This document shows positions 13,841-24,803 of a stretch of 64,000 nt of DNA, piece by piece. Position 1 is the first letter of the stretch, and the number at the start of each line of letters is the position of its first letter. The stretch lies in the NCBI RefSeq assembly GCF_003144115.1, contig NW_020312001.1:69852-133851 (forward strand), in the 5' to 3' direction. Below the pieces are notes generated by a model. That model was not told the DNA's origin, made no database searches, and worked only from the letters and a program-made list of their open reading frames with translations. A program made the position numbers and the translations under genes. This stretch comes from Tilletiopsis washingtonensis. Lineage: Eukaryota; Basidiomycota; Exobasidiomycetes; Entylomatales.

Positions 13841-15349
13841 ATGTCCTCGGCCATCATCAGCTCGACGGTGGCGCGCGTCAGCGGCTCGCTGCCCGGCAGC
13901 AGCAGCGCCGGCGACCTCGCCACGCCGCACCACCCGGGCGTGTCGCCGCCGCTCTCGCCGCTCGACGAGCGCGACATCGAGCTCACCGCGCCCACGAGCA
14001 TGGCCGCCGCCGCCGCAGCGCCGCGGCCCGTGTCGCCCATTGAGACGCTGCAGCGCACCTCGTCGCGCCACATGGCCTCGTCGCACCCGCTGGCGCCCGT
14101 GCTGTCGCAGCGCAGCGAGGGCGGCGCTGCGCCCGTGACGCCGGCATACGAGGAGAGCGACCCGCTGCTGCTGCGCTCGCGCCTCGTCACCGAGCAGGAC
14201 CTGCGCCGGCGCCCCAGCGTCTCGACGGGCCGCCGTGCCGAGCGCAAGATGAAGCACTTCTACGACGAGCAGAACCTGCACATCGAGCGCCTGCTCAAGC
14301 CCATGCACCAGCATGCCAGCGAGGATGCAGACGAGATGGCCAGCGTCAGCGGCAGTGTGAGTCGGCGGCACGAGTGGCAGGCGTATAGATGCAGGCACGG
14401 CCGAGCACGCAAGGCAGCTTCGCCGTTCTCGCGACGCCGTGCACCTTGCTGACGCTGGCTCGTGCTGCAGATCAAGCTCCTCATCTACGCCAACATCGTG
14501 GCAAACTTCGCGCTCGCCGGCCTGCAGCTGTACGCCGCCGTGTCGTCGGGCTCGCTCTCGCTCTTCGCGACGATGTCCGACTCGGTCTTTGATCCGTTCG
14601 CCAACGTGCTGCTCAACTGGCTCCACCGCAAGTCGGAGCGGCTCGACGAGCGCAAGTGGCCCGCCGGCGGCTCGCGCCTCACCAACGCCGGCAACATCAC
14701 ATACTCGGCCATCATGCTCTCCGTCTCGCTCGTGCTCGTCGTCGAGTCGATCCGCGCGCTCGCGACGCACGACCCAAACGACAAGCCGGAGCTCTACATC
14801 CCCTCGATCGTCGCCGTTGGCGTCGCGTTCGCCGTCAAGGCGCTGCTGGCCGTGATCAACTACGGCTTCCGCAAGTACAGCTCGCAGCTCGAGATGCTCT
14901 ACATCGACTGCCGCAACGACCTCTTCATCAACGGCCTCGGTATCTTCACGTCGGCCGCCGGCGCCAAGATCGTCTGGTGGCTTGACCCCGCGGGCGCCAT
15001 GGTCATCTCCATCGGCATCATCGTCGTGTGGACGCGCACGGCGCTGGGCGAGTTCAAGGAGCTGTGCGGCATCTCGGCGCCGCCCGAGTTCTACCAGCTC
15101 GTGACGTACAACGCGCTGCTGCACTCGGAGCACATCAGCAGCATCGACAGCATCAAGGCGTACCACAGCGGGCCGAACTACGTCGTCGAGGTCGACCTTG
15201 TCATGGACAAGAACGCGCCGCTGCACCTCACGCACGACGTTTCGCAGGACCTGCAGGACCGCCTCGAGGCGCTGCCCAATGTCGAGCGCGCCTTTGTGCA
15301 CTGCGACTGGGAGGTGACGCACGCGCCCGAGCATCGCAAGAACAAGTGA
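13841..15349 (+). CDS. Cation diffusion facilitator, Mn/Fe-type metal transporter
   Basis: Membrane antiporter moving divalent metal out of the cytosol. Exons 13841-14356 and 14471-15349 give 464 residues. The N-terminal 150 or so residues are Ser/Pro-rich and cytosolic. About six hydrophobic helices follow from residue 173. The two metal-site motifs are DSVFD (near 209-213) and DCRND (near 318-322). The DxxxD pair instead of HxxxD is what is known for Mn-preferring CDFs (plant MTP8-11 type and related fungal proteins), so manganese, possibly iron, is the likelier substrate than zinc. The C-terminal cytosolic domain with HSGPNYVVEVDLVMD is complete. The ATG lies in a CACCATGT context. Confidence 0.9.
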
Positions 15350-15501
15350 TGGCGCCTGGGCGTGACGCGCGCGGCACCGGAGCTCCAGTCCTGCAGCACA
15401 CAACTACGCTTCTGTGACTAGGCATCCATTAGACGGGCGCGAGATATTACGGTTGTGTGGGGGTGTGGCGTGCTAATGTAGTACTTCTTCTCGACCTGGC
15501 C

Positions 15502-18500
15502 TCAGCCCTGATTACGGCGGAAGCGGAAGAGGCCGCCGCCGCCGCTCGTGCCACCCGCGCGCGACGAGGATCGTGGCGGTGTGCTCGATGATGCGCGGGC
15601 GACGATGTCGGCGGGCGGTGCAGACTCGAGGAACTGGCGCAGCGCGGCGTAGCTGCCCGACTCGCTGGGCGAGGGGCTGTCTGAACGCACAGGCGCATCG
15701 TCGCGTGCCTGGTGCCGCGGTCTGGAAGCGCTCGGCGACAGGCCCACGGTGTGAGAGCGTGCCCGCGTGCCGGGGCCACTCGGAGGCGCCTCGGGCTTCT
15801 GCTGCTGCCTACGCTCGGCGCCGGCGTGAGGCGGCATAACAGGCAGGGCAGGCGGAGAGTTGGTCGCCGAGGCGCCGGCGTGGGCAAAGTCTCGTGCCTG
15901 CACGCCAGTCCACGGAGACGTCAGGGAGCCGGACCTGCCCGCGCTGAGGCTCTCGCCGCGCGGGCGCGGCAGCGGGCCGCCAGAGTTGCGCATCGGGCGC
16001 GCTGGCGAGCCCGCCGGCGTGCCGGAGGGCGAGTAGTTGCTCGATGAGTCGGCGTGGTCGACCGAGGCTTGCTGGCGGCCGTTGCGCGAGAGCGAGAAGC
16101 CGCGCATGCGGATCAGCGACCTCGACGGACTGGATTGCATCGGGCTGCTGTCGACGGGCGGCGGCGGCGGCGGAGCGTACGGCATCTTGCTGGTGGAGGG
16201 CGGAGGAGTACGTGGAGGCGCGCCGCCAGCGGCGAGCGGACCGTTCAGCTCCGCTTTGGACGGTGGGGACGAGAGACTCGAGGCAGAGACGTTGGGCAAG
16301 ACAGCTGGCGGCACAGGGTGCGCAGAGGCTTCCTCCTCGCTGCCGCTGCTCCACCTGTCGGCGTCGTCGAACGCGCGGCTCACGCCCTGCGGCCGCAGTC
16401 GCGCGCGGGCCAAGGCATTGCGGCCCGCGCGGCGTCCCGCCTTGCCGGGCTGGACAGTGCCACCGCGGCCGGCGATGGTTGCGCGAGCGATCGCACGCCG
16501 GCGCCAGGCTTCGATGTCGAGCCCGGTCTCCGCATCCGGGGCGCTGCCGCTGTGTCGGCAGCATGCGCGTGCGACAATGTTGAACAGCGCGCGGTGGTCA
16601 TACTCGGAGAGCGCACGCAGCGTCACGCTGCTGCGCCCGGCGAACTCAGCCTCGTCGATGCTGTAGTCCGACACGACGGCGGTGCTGAATGCAATCGTGA
16701 TGCTCTCGCTCGCCAGCTGTCGGCCAGCCGACGGCGGGTTGGTGGCGCCGTCGGCGCGCTCGGTCGCAGCCCACTTGATAGCGCTGAGGTGCCACGAGGA
16801 CACGCCGTTGGACGTGCCGAGGTAGGAGCGCGTGGGGGCTTGGCGAAAAATCGACAGCGACCAGCCGCGGATGACGACCCAGCGCAGCTTCCACATGCCC
16901 AGACCTGCCTTTTGCGCCTTGGACGAGCCGCTGCCGGGCTTCAGGACATAGTACCAGCCCTCGCTGAACGGCTCGACGTAGCGCTCGTCGAGCGCCGGGT
17001 TCGCATTGGGCGCTGGCGCAGACGTCGGTGCGGCACGCAAAAGAGCGGCGCCCGTAGCACCACTCGCTGCAGCCGCCGCGACGACTGCGTTCGATGCCGT
17101 CTCGGCACGCTTTCTGCGCGAGACGGCCTCCTCGGACATGATGGCCATGTTCGCCTCGCCCGTGCGCGGCAGGTGAATACGATCGCGCGGGCGTGCCAAC
17201 TGCACTTCGAGCAGCTCGAATGGTCGCAGACGGAAGGCAGCGACTGTGCGCCAGTCCTCCATCAGGTGGCCGTTTGCAAAGGAGTAGACGGAGAAGCGAG
17301 ACGAGAGCGGATGCGTCGCCTTGTCCCAAGCCGAGATCTCGTCGAGCTGGATGCCGGCGATGCGCCCACCGCGTAGGAGCGCCTTGGCCGGCTCGGGCAT
17401 GGAGCTCGGCTCGACCGATGCTGCGGCGTTAAGGCTGATTACGCTGTCCAGAGAGGCAGGCTCGCCGCCGTCGCCGCATGGCAGCGAGGAGGGCTCGGAC
17501 AAGCCCGCGCTCGAGCTGCGTACCGGGACTGGCACCTTTGCAGAGTGAGGCGTGGGCGCGTCTTGCTCTTCGGGCAGAGCAATTGGCCCGCCACGCGCAG
17601 CAAGAGCGCTTGCGGCGGTAATGGTGCCTGAGCGCATGCGTTCCGAAGACGCCTTGTGCCGACCCGAGTTGCTGGATGTCGAGGACTGACCCGTCGCGGT
17701 GCTGGAGCGGCGGACTGCATCCACTTGCAGGTGCGCAAGCTGCTCGCGCGAAGCTCCTGCTGCATCGGCTGCTTGCTCAGCAGCACGCCGCTCCATCGCC
17801 TCCTCCAGCTGCGTGCCCCAGAGCACGGACTCGTCGCGCGTGCGCAGTCCGTCCCCGTCGTTGCACGAGGACATGGAGATGGAAGAGCGTGAATCGTCCT
17901 CGTCTGCCGCGCCAGTGCCTCCTTCGGCCACGCTCCACAGATCCTCCTCCTCGCTGGTGGAGCCCTCCAGCGGATCCTCTTCCTCCGAGTCGAACGGCGA
18001 TCGCACGCCGGCCTGGCGCAGCTTTGCAGCAGCACTCAGGCGTACAAGACGCATGCCCTCTTCCGACGATGGGCTGCGCAGGCTGGCATCTGTGCTTGTA
18101 GACGTGCTGGCAACACTAGTCGAGGCAGTCATGGCGGGAGCAACGTGGAGCGGCGCGCGAGAGCGTGCGAGCGCCTCCTGCTCGAGCCGTAGCGCCTCGA
18201 CGTTGCCCGGAAGACCGTGCTGTGTGTAGTCGAGGTACGCAGAGCGAGCTGCTGGAAGCGCGGGCGAGCCGCCGAGCGTGACCAGCGATGATGCGCGCGG
18301 ATCCGTCGCGCGTTGCGGTGTAGGGCTTGAAGAGCCAGCTGCCGCATTGCGAGACGTCTGCACGCTTGCCGGGCTGCCGGGCAGGCTCGCCAGATTCGTC
18401 TGGGAGTGACTCGAGGAGGGCCCGTCCTTTGCTGTAGCCGCGCCGAGCGCGGAGAAGCTGGCCATTGGTCGTGGAGTGCGGTGCGCAGTCGTGACTGAGC

Positions 18501-19377
18501 TGACACCCAGTGTGTCTACCATCGGCGAGGATGCCCTCGACACCATGGCTGGCCTCTCGAACGAGCGCGGCGAGGCTGCCCGCTTGCCCACCGCCTTGCT
18601 TTGCGGCAGCAGGTTGGAGGAATCTGCGCTTGACGTCGAGAGCGACGATGACATGCTCACACCCACGGGCCCGAGCCTGCCAGGGCCACCGCGGCCGGGA
18701 TCGCCGCCCAGGATGGCGCGCGCAGCCGACGCCGCAGACGCTGCCTTGGCACGTTGCCGCGCACTGGCCGACTCGGCGGAGACGGCGAGATCTGCGAGCG
18801 AGGCGATGTCTGGCGCATCTGAAGAGCCGGAGTAGCCGGCCTTGCGCGCGATGAATACCTTGGGCAGCACGCCCGGGTCTGCCGGGATCACGACGCCGTT
18901 CTTCGTCGCGGTCCCGGCCGCGGCGGCCCCGGTGACTTCCTCGAAGAAGTGCGGACTCAGCGTCGGATCGGCATGCGGCACGCCGGCGCGGTCCAGAACG
19001 GCATCCTTGACGGCGCCCATGGTACTGCGCAGGTCAATGTGCATGCGCAGCCAGAGGTCGCGCGGCACGAGGCGCACGTACACCGGGATGCGCCGCTCGG
19101 GCTCAGGCGACGGGCGCGAGGCCCCGAGCGACGCCGCATCCGAGCCAGCAGGCAGCGACGCCGAGCCTGAGCCCGACCCAGACAGCGCAAGAGAACCGTC
19201 GTCGCTGAGTGGGCTCGAAAGAGCACGAGGACTGTTGCGGCTGCGTGCGCTGGCGACGTGCAGCGGTGCTACGAGCCGTGGCGCAGACTGGCGCCGCGTG
19301 GCCGCTGGAGACGGCAGCGGGCCAGTGCTAGCGGAGCCCGCGGACTGTGCAGCCTCGTGGTGCTCGGTTCCGCTCAT
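15502..19377 (-). CDS. Large intronless PH-domain protein
   Basis: A single open frame of 1291 residues. Residues about 96-140 and a second block around 700-750 (DEISAWDKATHPLSSRFSVY) look like parts of a ubiquitin-like or Ras-association fold. Residues about 805-945 form a pleckstrin-homology domain with EGWYYVLKPG at the first strand, WKLRWVVIRGWSLSIF in the core and a C-terminal ALFNIVARAC helix. The rest is Ser/Pro/Ala-rich disorder. Probably a membrane- or cortex-associated signalling scaffold; no specific ortholog is recognised. It is convergent with the CDF gene and divergent from NUP170. Confidence 0.8.
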   Translation of the reverse strand: MSGTEHHEAAQSAGSASTGPLPSPAATRRQSAPRLVAPLHVASARSRNSPRALSSPLSDDGSLALSGSGSGSASLPAGSDAASLGASRPSPEPERRIPVYVRLVPRDLWLRMHIDLRSTMGAVKDAVLDRAGVPHADPTLSPHFFEEVTGAAAAGTATKNGVVIPADPGVLPKVFIARKAGYSGSSDAPDIASLADLAVSAESASARQRAKAASAASAARAILGGDPGRGGPGRLGPVGVSMSSSLSTSSADSSNLLPQSKAVGKRAASPRSFERPAMVSRASSPMVDTLGVSSVTTAHRTPRPMASFSALGAATAKDGPSSSHSQTNLASLPGSPASVQTSRNAAAGSSSPTPQRATDPRASSLVTLGGSPALPAARSAYLDYTQHGLPGNVEALRLEQEALARSRAPLHVAPAMTASTSVASTSTSTDASLRSPSSEEGMRLVRLSAAAKLRQAGVRSPFDSEEEDPLEGSTSEEEDLWSVAEGGTGAADEDDSRSSISMSSCNDGDGLRTRDESVLWGTQLEEAMERRAAEQAADAAGASREQLAHLQVDAVRRSSTATGQSSTSSNSGRHKASSERMRSGTITAASALAARGGPIALPEEQDAPTPHSAKVPVPVRSSSAGLSEPSSLPCGDGGEPASLDSVISLNAAASVEPSSMPEPAKALLRGGRIAGIQLDEISAWDKATHPLSSRFSVYSFANGHLMEDWRTVAAFRLRPFELLEVQLARPRDRIHLPRTGEANMAIMSEEAVSRRKRAETASNAVVAAAAASGATGAALLRAAPTSAPAPNANPALDERYVEPFSEGWYYVLKPGSGSSKAQKAGLGMWKLRWVVIRGWSLSIFRQAPTRSYLGTSNGVSSWHLSAIKWAATERADGATNPPSAGRQLASESITIAFSTAVVSDYSIDEAEFAGRSSVTLRALSEYDHRALFNIVARACCRHSGSAPDAETGLDIEAWRRRAIARATIAGRGGTVQPGKAGRRAGRNALARARLRPQGVSRAFDDADRWSSGSEEEASAHPVPPAVLPNVSASSLSSPPSKAELNGPLAAGGAPPRTPPPSTSKMPYAPPPPPPVDSSPMQSSPSRSLIRMRGFSLSRNGRQQASVDHADSSSNYSPSGTPAGSPARPMRNSGGPLPRPRGESLSAGRSGSLTSPWTGVQARDFAHAGASATNSPPALPVMPPHAGAERRQQQKPEAPPSGPGTRARSHTVGLSPSASRPRHQARDDAPVRSDSPSPSESGSYAALRQFLESAPPADIVARASSSTPPRSSSRAGGTSGGGGLFRFRRNQG

Positions 19378-20043
19378 GACGTCTGCTGCGAGGCTGGTCC
19401 GTCCTCAGTGCATGCCAGCAGCAAAGAACACGCAGCTCAACACTCACCGGTGCAAAGGACAGGTCAACGCGACGGAGGAAGCGTGGCTCCTCGTGCGGAC
19501 GAACTATGGGCTCATGCACATGCGGCTAGCGCGAGTCTGGGCACGTCCACAGGAGAGCGAGACGGCCGCGAGTGCTTGTGCTTGAGGCGTAGAGAGCGTG
19601 GACGGTGGGCGACGCACGTGGCGGCAATGGAAGCAGCCGAAGAATTAGGCGAGGCGGATCGGCGGGAGGGGAGATTATGGGGTACAGGATCGCAGTTGTG
19701 CGAGCGCGAGGATGGTGTTCAGAGACGGCGAGACGTTGATTGGACGGACTGGAGGACGAGACAGGGAGGTGGTGGTGGTGCGGACGAGGGAGCAAAGGCC
19801 GCGTGGCCAGAGCGCCGCAGATGCCGCGGGTTTTGCTTGGCGCGCTCGCCGACGCGCATTACAACCGCCCGGTCTATTCGCGATTTCAAGAGGAGCTTGC
19901 GAGTTGTAGTCGGCCAGACCTTCTTGACTGGACCTCCGTCCACCTCTCGCAGAGACGCGCTTCCCGCATCCTTCTTGCTCGCTACACCCATCCTCCACCT
20001 GCTCGCCCGCCTCGCCGCCGCATTCCGCAGCTCCTTGTCGCCG
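19378..20043. other. Divergent promoter region, PH-domain gene and NUP170
   Basis: 666 bases between two divergent starts. A CT-rich stretch at 19920-20040 probably forms the NUP170 leader. No gene was recognised. Confidence 0.55.
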
Positions 20044-23000
20044 ATGAGCCTGATCGCCGCTCCTGCGGCGCCTGCGGCCTCGTCCGGCGTCGTGGCCGCG
20101 CCCGCGTCGCAGCAGCCGGCAGCAGCGTCATCGTCGCAGACCGCCGCGCCGCCGCCGGCGTCGGCCCTGTTCGGCGCCCTCGAGCGCGCCGCACGCACCC
20201 TCGCCGGCCTGACGCAGGAGGATGAGCGCTGGGCAGATCTGGCAGAGTGCCTTAATGCCGCGCAGTACGCGTACCGTGTGCATCTCGCGGCGCCTTGGGC
20301 CGCGATTGAGAAGCGCCGCGTACTCAGCATTCCTGATGCGGTGATTGAGGCCAGCACAGGTGAGTGGACGCCGCGAGAAGATGTTGGCGACAGGCTTCGC
20401 ATCTTTCGTCGAGCGCGTGACTTGCGAGCAGCGCATCAGTTGCTGCGAATGCTGTGCTTGCTCGCCTCCACGCGCCTGAGCGGCAGAAGAAAGGCGATCT
20501 GCCGAGCTCTGCTGACGCTCTCGAACAGCCGCCGAGGCACATGCTGCGCAAGGCCTCTTTCCCAGCATCTCGCGGGCGTGGATCGTCATCGACACACGCC
20601 TGTACCTCTGGAACTACCTCGACGGGTGAGTCGCCACGAGCGTATGCCCTCGCATGCCGAAGCTGAGAGCAGCCTTGCAGGAGCAACGGTGCCTTCGAGT
20701 CGTACGAGCACCCGGACAGCGTGATCCAGTCCGTCGGCTTGGTCAAGCCCAAGAGCGGCGTCTTCATCGATGCCATCTCGCACATCCTCGTGATCTGCAC
20801 CAACTCGAGCATTACGCTGCTCGGCCTGGCCTTCGAGACGGGCGCCAACAGCGCCGCAACGGGCCCAGAGCTGAAGCTCTACGTCACGGACATGTCTGTG
20901 CAGACAGACCGCGTCACCATGTCTGGCGTGCGCGGCACAGACGACGGCCGCGTGTTCTGCAAGGGCAGCGACGGCAACGCGTATGAGGTGCTCTATCAAG
21001 CCGCCGAGGGCTGGTTCAGCGCCAAGTGCTCCGTGCGGAATATGTCGACGCCGCGCTTCTCGAACCTGGTGCCGACGTTCCTGCAGGGCTCGCGCAAGGG
21101 TGGGTGAAGCCTGTCTGCTGCCAGGTCGTGCACATAACTGACCTCGAGATGCAGAGTCGCTCGACTTTCTTGCCGTCGACGGGCAGCGCGGCGCTCTTTA
21201 CACGCTGCACCGCAAGGCAGAGATCGAGGTGTGGGTGTTGCCCAAAGCAGGCGCTCCGCCAACACAAGTCGCGCGCGCCAAGGACATTTGCCGCCAGGCG
21301 GCGCTCATGTGCCCGAACACGACGCTGCTTGGCGCCGCCGACTTTGCGGTTGTCTGGCTCGGCGTCGTGCCGCCGGCAGAGAGCCGAACAGTGCACCTCG
21401 TCGCACTCACGAGCAAGGGCGTGCGCTTGTACTTCTCCCACTCGCGTACGCGCTACGGTGCCGAGGGTCCGCCAACGTGCCTCGAGCTGCTGTACGTGCG
21501 TCCGCCTCCACCGGCCGGCCAACAGGGCGAGCCGTCGGCGCCAGGTGCTGGCCCGAGCGACTATGCGCCCACAGTGCCATCCTTCGCTGGCGTGCAGCAC
21601 GCGCTGTACGGATCCGGCACGCTGCTGGCTGCAGCGCCGTACGCGCCCGACGCCGCCGGTGCGACTGACGTGGTGCTTGGCGTCGCCCGGCCTGCCTCTT
21701 CCACTCGACTTTCCATGCCCGGCGCGATCACGACGACCGGCAACGTGGGCATGGGCATGAACTCGAACGCTGCGGTCGGCCCAGAGGCAGACTCAGCAAC
21801 GTGCGTGCTGGTGCGTGGCGCGACGTGGGACATCGCCGAGGTCTCGCGCCACAGCCCTGCGCCTGCGCCTGCCACTGGGCGGATCAGCCCGCTAGCCTTG
21901 CAGGTTATCACGCATCCGCGCGTCTTTCTCGTCCTCACGAGCTCCGGCCTTGTCATTCTGACAGAGCTGCGGCCGCTCGACACTTTGCGATCGCTGCTCG
22001 AGACCGGCAACGTGTTCGACCAGTCGGTGCACGAGTTCTTCAACCGCTACGGGCAGGCGCAGAGCTGCGCCATGGCCTTGGCGATCGCAAGCCGCAACTC
22101 GCAGCTGCTTGTTGCGCCCGAGAGCTGCCTGGCGAGCGACAGCGACGCTGCTGCGCGGTCGACAGCGCCGCGGGTGCTCAGCCCTGAAGCCGTGTCGCAC
22201 GCATGGCGCATCTTCTTCGACTACGGCGGGCATCCACGCTACGACCCGCCGCCGTACCCCAGCCAACCTCCGAGCGACGGCAAGGTGACGCTCAGCGGGC
22301 GCTATCACGGCCTGACGATCTACCTCGCGCGTCTCATCCGGCCCTTCTGGGCGCAGCTGATCACGCGCAAGGTGACGCTGCCCGGCGAAGGGGAGCGGCA
22401 GCAGCCCAATGTGGCTGCCTCGCTGCTGGCGGCCGCGCAGCAGGACCTGCGCTCACTCGACGAGTTCCTGACCCGCAACGCCCAGCTCTTCGGCATGGGA
22501 TCGGGCAGCAAGGGGCGGAGCAGCAGCACCGCGCCCGAGGGCGAGCAGGTTGCCTTCCGCGCCGAGCAGACGGACTTCGATGCTGTCCGCTCGCTGCTGT
22601 CGCGCACGCTTGAGGCGATCAGCTTCATCCTGCTGCTCATCGACTACCAGATGCCCCGCCTGGTCGCCCGGTGCAAGCCCGAGCTGCAGACACAGCTGGC
22701 GAAGCTCACCTTCAGCGACCTCATCACCACGTCTGCCGGTGCCGAGACCGCGCGCGGCCTGGTGGAGGCGATCATCGACTCGCAGATTGCGATGCAGGTC
22801 AGCATCGATGCCGTCGCCGACGTGCTGCAGGAGCGCTGCGGCAGCTTCTGCAACGCAGACGACGTGCGGCTGTACAAGGCACTCGAGTGCATCCGCCGAG
22901 CGAAGGAAGCGCGCGACGACGCCAGCCGAACTGCTGCGCTTAACGAGAGTGCTAAGCTCCTGGCGCGTGCGACCAAGACGCTGCCGTTCGACAAGCTCGA

Positions 23001-24712
23001 GCGCATCTGCCAGGACTACCGCGAGCTGCAGTTTGACCTCGGCGCCATCGAGCTGCCGCTGCGCTGTGCGGCAGAGTGGGACCCGCACGGCGTGGCGCGG
23101 ACATTCAGGGCCGACGGCATGCCGGACACCGACGCCATGCGCAAGCCGATCTACGAGATGAGCCTGCGCTGCTACCGGCTCGTCATCGACACGCTCGCCT
23201 CCCTCGACCCGAAGCCAGCCGGGTCAGGGTCTGGCTCAGTCAGTGCGCAACAGCAGGCTGGTGAGTAGCTTCTAGCGCGGGTGCTGGTAGCACGTGCTGA
23301 CGCTGCGATACATCACAGCGCAACGGCTCGACGTGCGGCGAGCGGATGCCTATGCACAGGCTCAGGCGTCGCAGGACGCCCTCTTCCACGTTGCCCTCTA
23401 CGACTGGTTGCTGCAGCGCCGCGCTACCGATGAGCTTCTACGCATGCGCACGCCGTTTATCGAGGACTACCTGCGCTCCGAGCCGGTCACGCTCGAGCGC
23501 TGCCTGCTGCTGTGCGACTGGTATGTCAGCGTCGGCCAGAACTTCGCTGCAGCGCAGGTGTACGCCGGGCTGGCGCAGTCGACTGAGTGAGTGGCGTGTC
23601 TGGGGTATGCAGGCATCGGCGCTGACGATCATCTAGGCTGCCTCTCTCGCTCGACGACCGCGTCGAGTACCTCACCAAGGCGAGCAGCAACTCGAAGAGC
23701 GCCTTTGCGCACTCGCACGACATCGTCACGTTCACCACCGAGGTCGACGAGAAGCTCGACGTTGCGCGCGTGCAGGTCGAGGTGTTCCGCGCCATCGAGG
23801 AGAACGAGCACATCGAGAAGGCGCAGAAGGACGCGCTGCTCAAGGCATTGAACGGCGAGCTCTTCGACATCTCGACGGTGCGTCCAGCCTACGCCTGCTC
23901 GCATCACCGGTGCTGACACCTGTGCTCTCGCAGCTGTACCGCGACTTTGCCGAGCCGGAGAACATGTACGAGGTGCAGCTCATGATCTTCCACGTCTCGG
24001 ACCACCGCGACCCGGAGCTCGTGCGCAACGCATGGCAGGCGCTGCTCGATGAGGGTGAGTGGCACTACACGGCGAGACGGGAGACAGAATGCAGAGCTGA
24101 CGCCATCCTTCAGCGCACAACTCCAGCGAGGACGCGCCCGAGCGGGCGTACGAGCGCGTCGCCTCCGTCGTCGTCGAGCTCGGAAAGCGGTTCCTCACTT
24201 CTGAGATCGCCTTCCCGCTTGGTGAGTGGCGAGGACGCGAACGCGAAGGCGAAGCTCACACGGCGCGCGCAGATTTGCTCACCGACGAGCTGGAGCGCTA
24301 CGCGTTCAGCGTGCGGGAACGGCAACGGATACCCGCCGGCTGGGCCGTGCGCACGATGCTCACCGTCGGCGCGCCGCCTGAGATCATCTACGACGTGCTG
24401 GAGAGCGCATTCCAGACGAAGCGCGAGCCGTGGCACACGCACGCCGGCCTGGTGCAGCTGCTCTCGTCGCTCTCGACGCTGATCCGCCTCTGGCTCGACG
24501 AGACGCTCGGCGTCACAGAGGCCGGCGGCCCACGCATCGCCAACGCCCTGGACCGCGACTTCCCTGCTGCGCGCGTTGAGACCGGCATCAGCGCCTACCT
24601 CGCCGCCCTCGCCTCGCTGCCGCGCCACGCGGCCCCTACGGCAGAGCGGGACCCCGAGGCCGTCGCGACTGAGCTGAAGCAGCTGCAGGAACGCATCCGG
24701 CGCACCTTCTGA
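20044..24712 (+). CDS. NUP170: Nucleoporin Nup170/Nup155 (inner ring)
   Basis: Scaffold nucleoporin of the pore inner ring. An N-terminal beta-propeller region ([40 protein letters not shown]) is followed by a C-terminal helical solenoid ending in the [13 protein letters not shown] helix. Exons: 20044-20359, 20529-20625, 20681-21099, 21155-23260, 23319-23586, 23637-23877, 23934-24054, 24114-24221, 24273-24712, giving 1371 residues, normal for the family. The first intron (169 bases) is longer than the others and could hide a short exon. The start is the ATG before an Ala/Pro/Ser-rich head. It converges with the cyclase gene, with only 91 bases between stops. Confidence 0.93.
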
Positions 24713-24803
24713 CACGCAGCGCGCAAGCAATGACAAACGTGCAGCCAACGCCTTGTGATGCCGTGAGCATTGGATAATGATAGTCTGCCGCCGTGCGGGC
24801 TCG

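Noticed and set aside
13778-15403. 541-codon open frame antisense to the CDF transporter
   Set aside because: A shadow of a GC-biased gene; the plus-strand protein has clear transmembrane and metal motifs.
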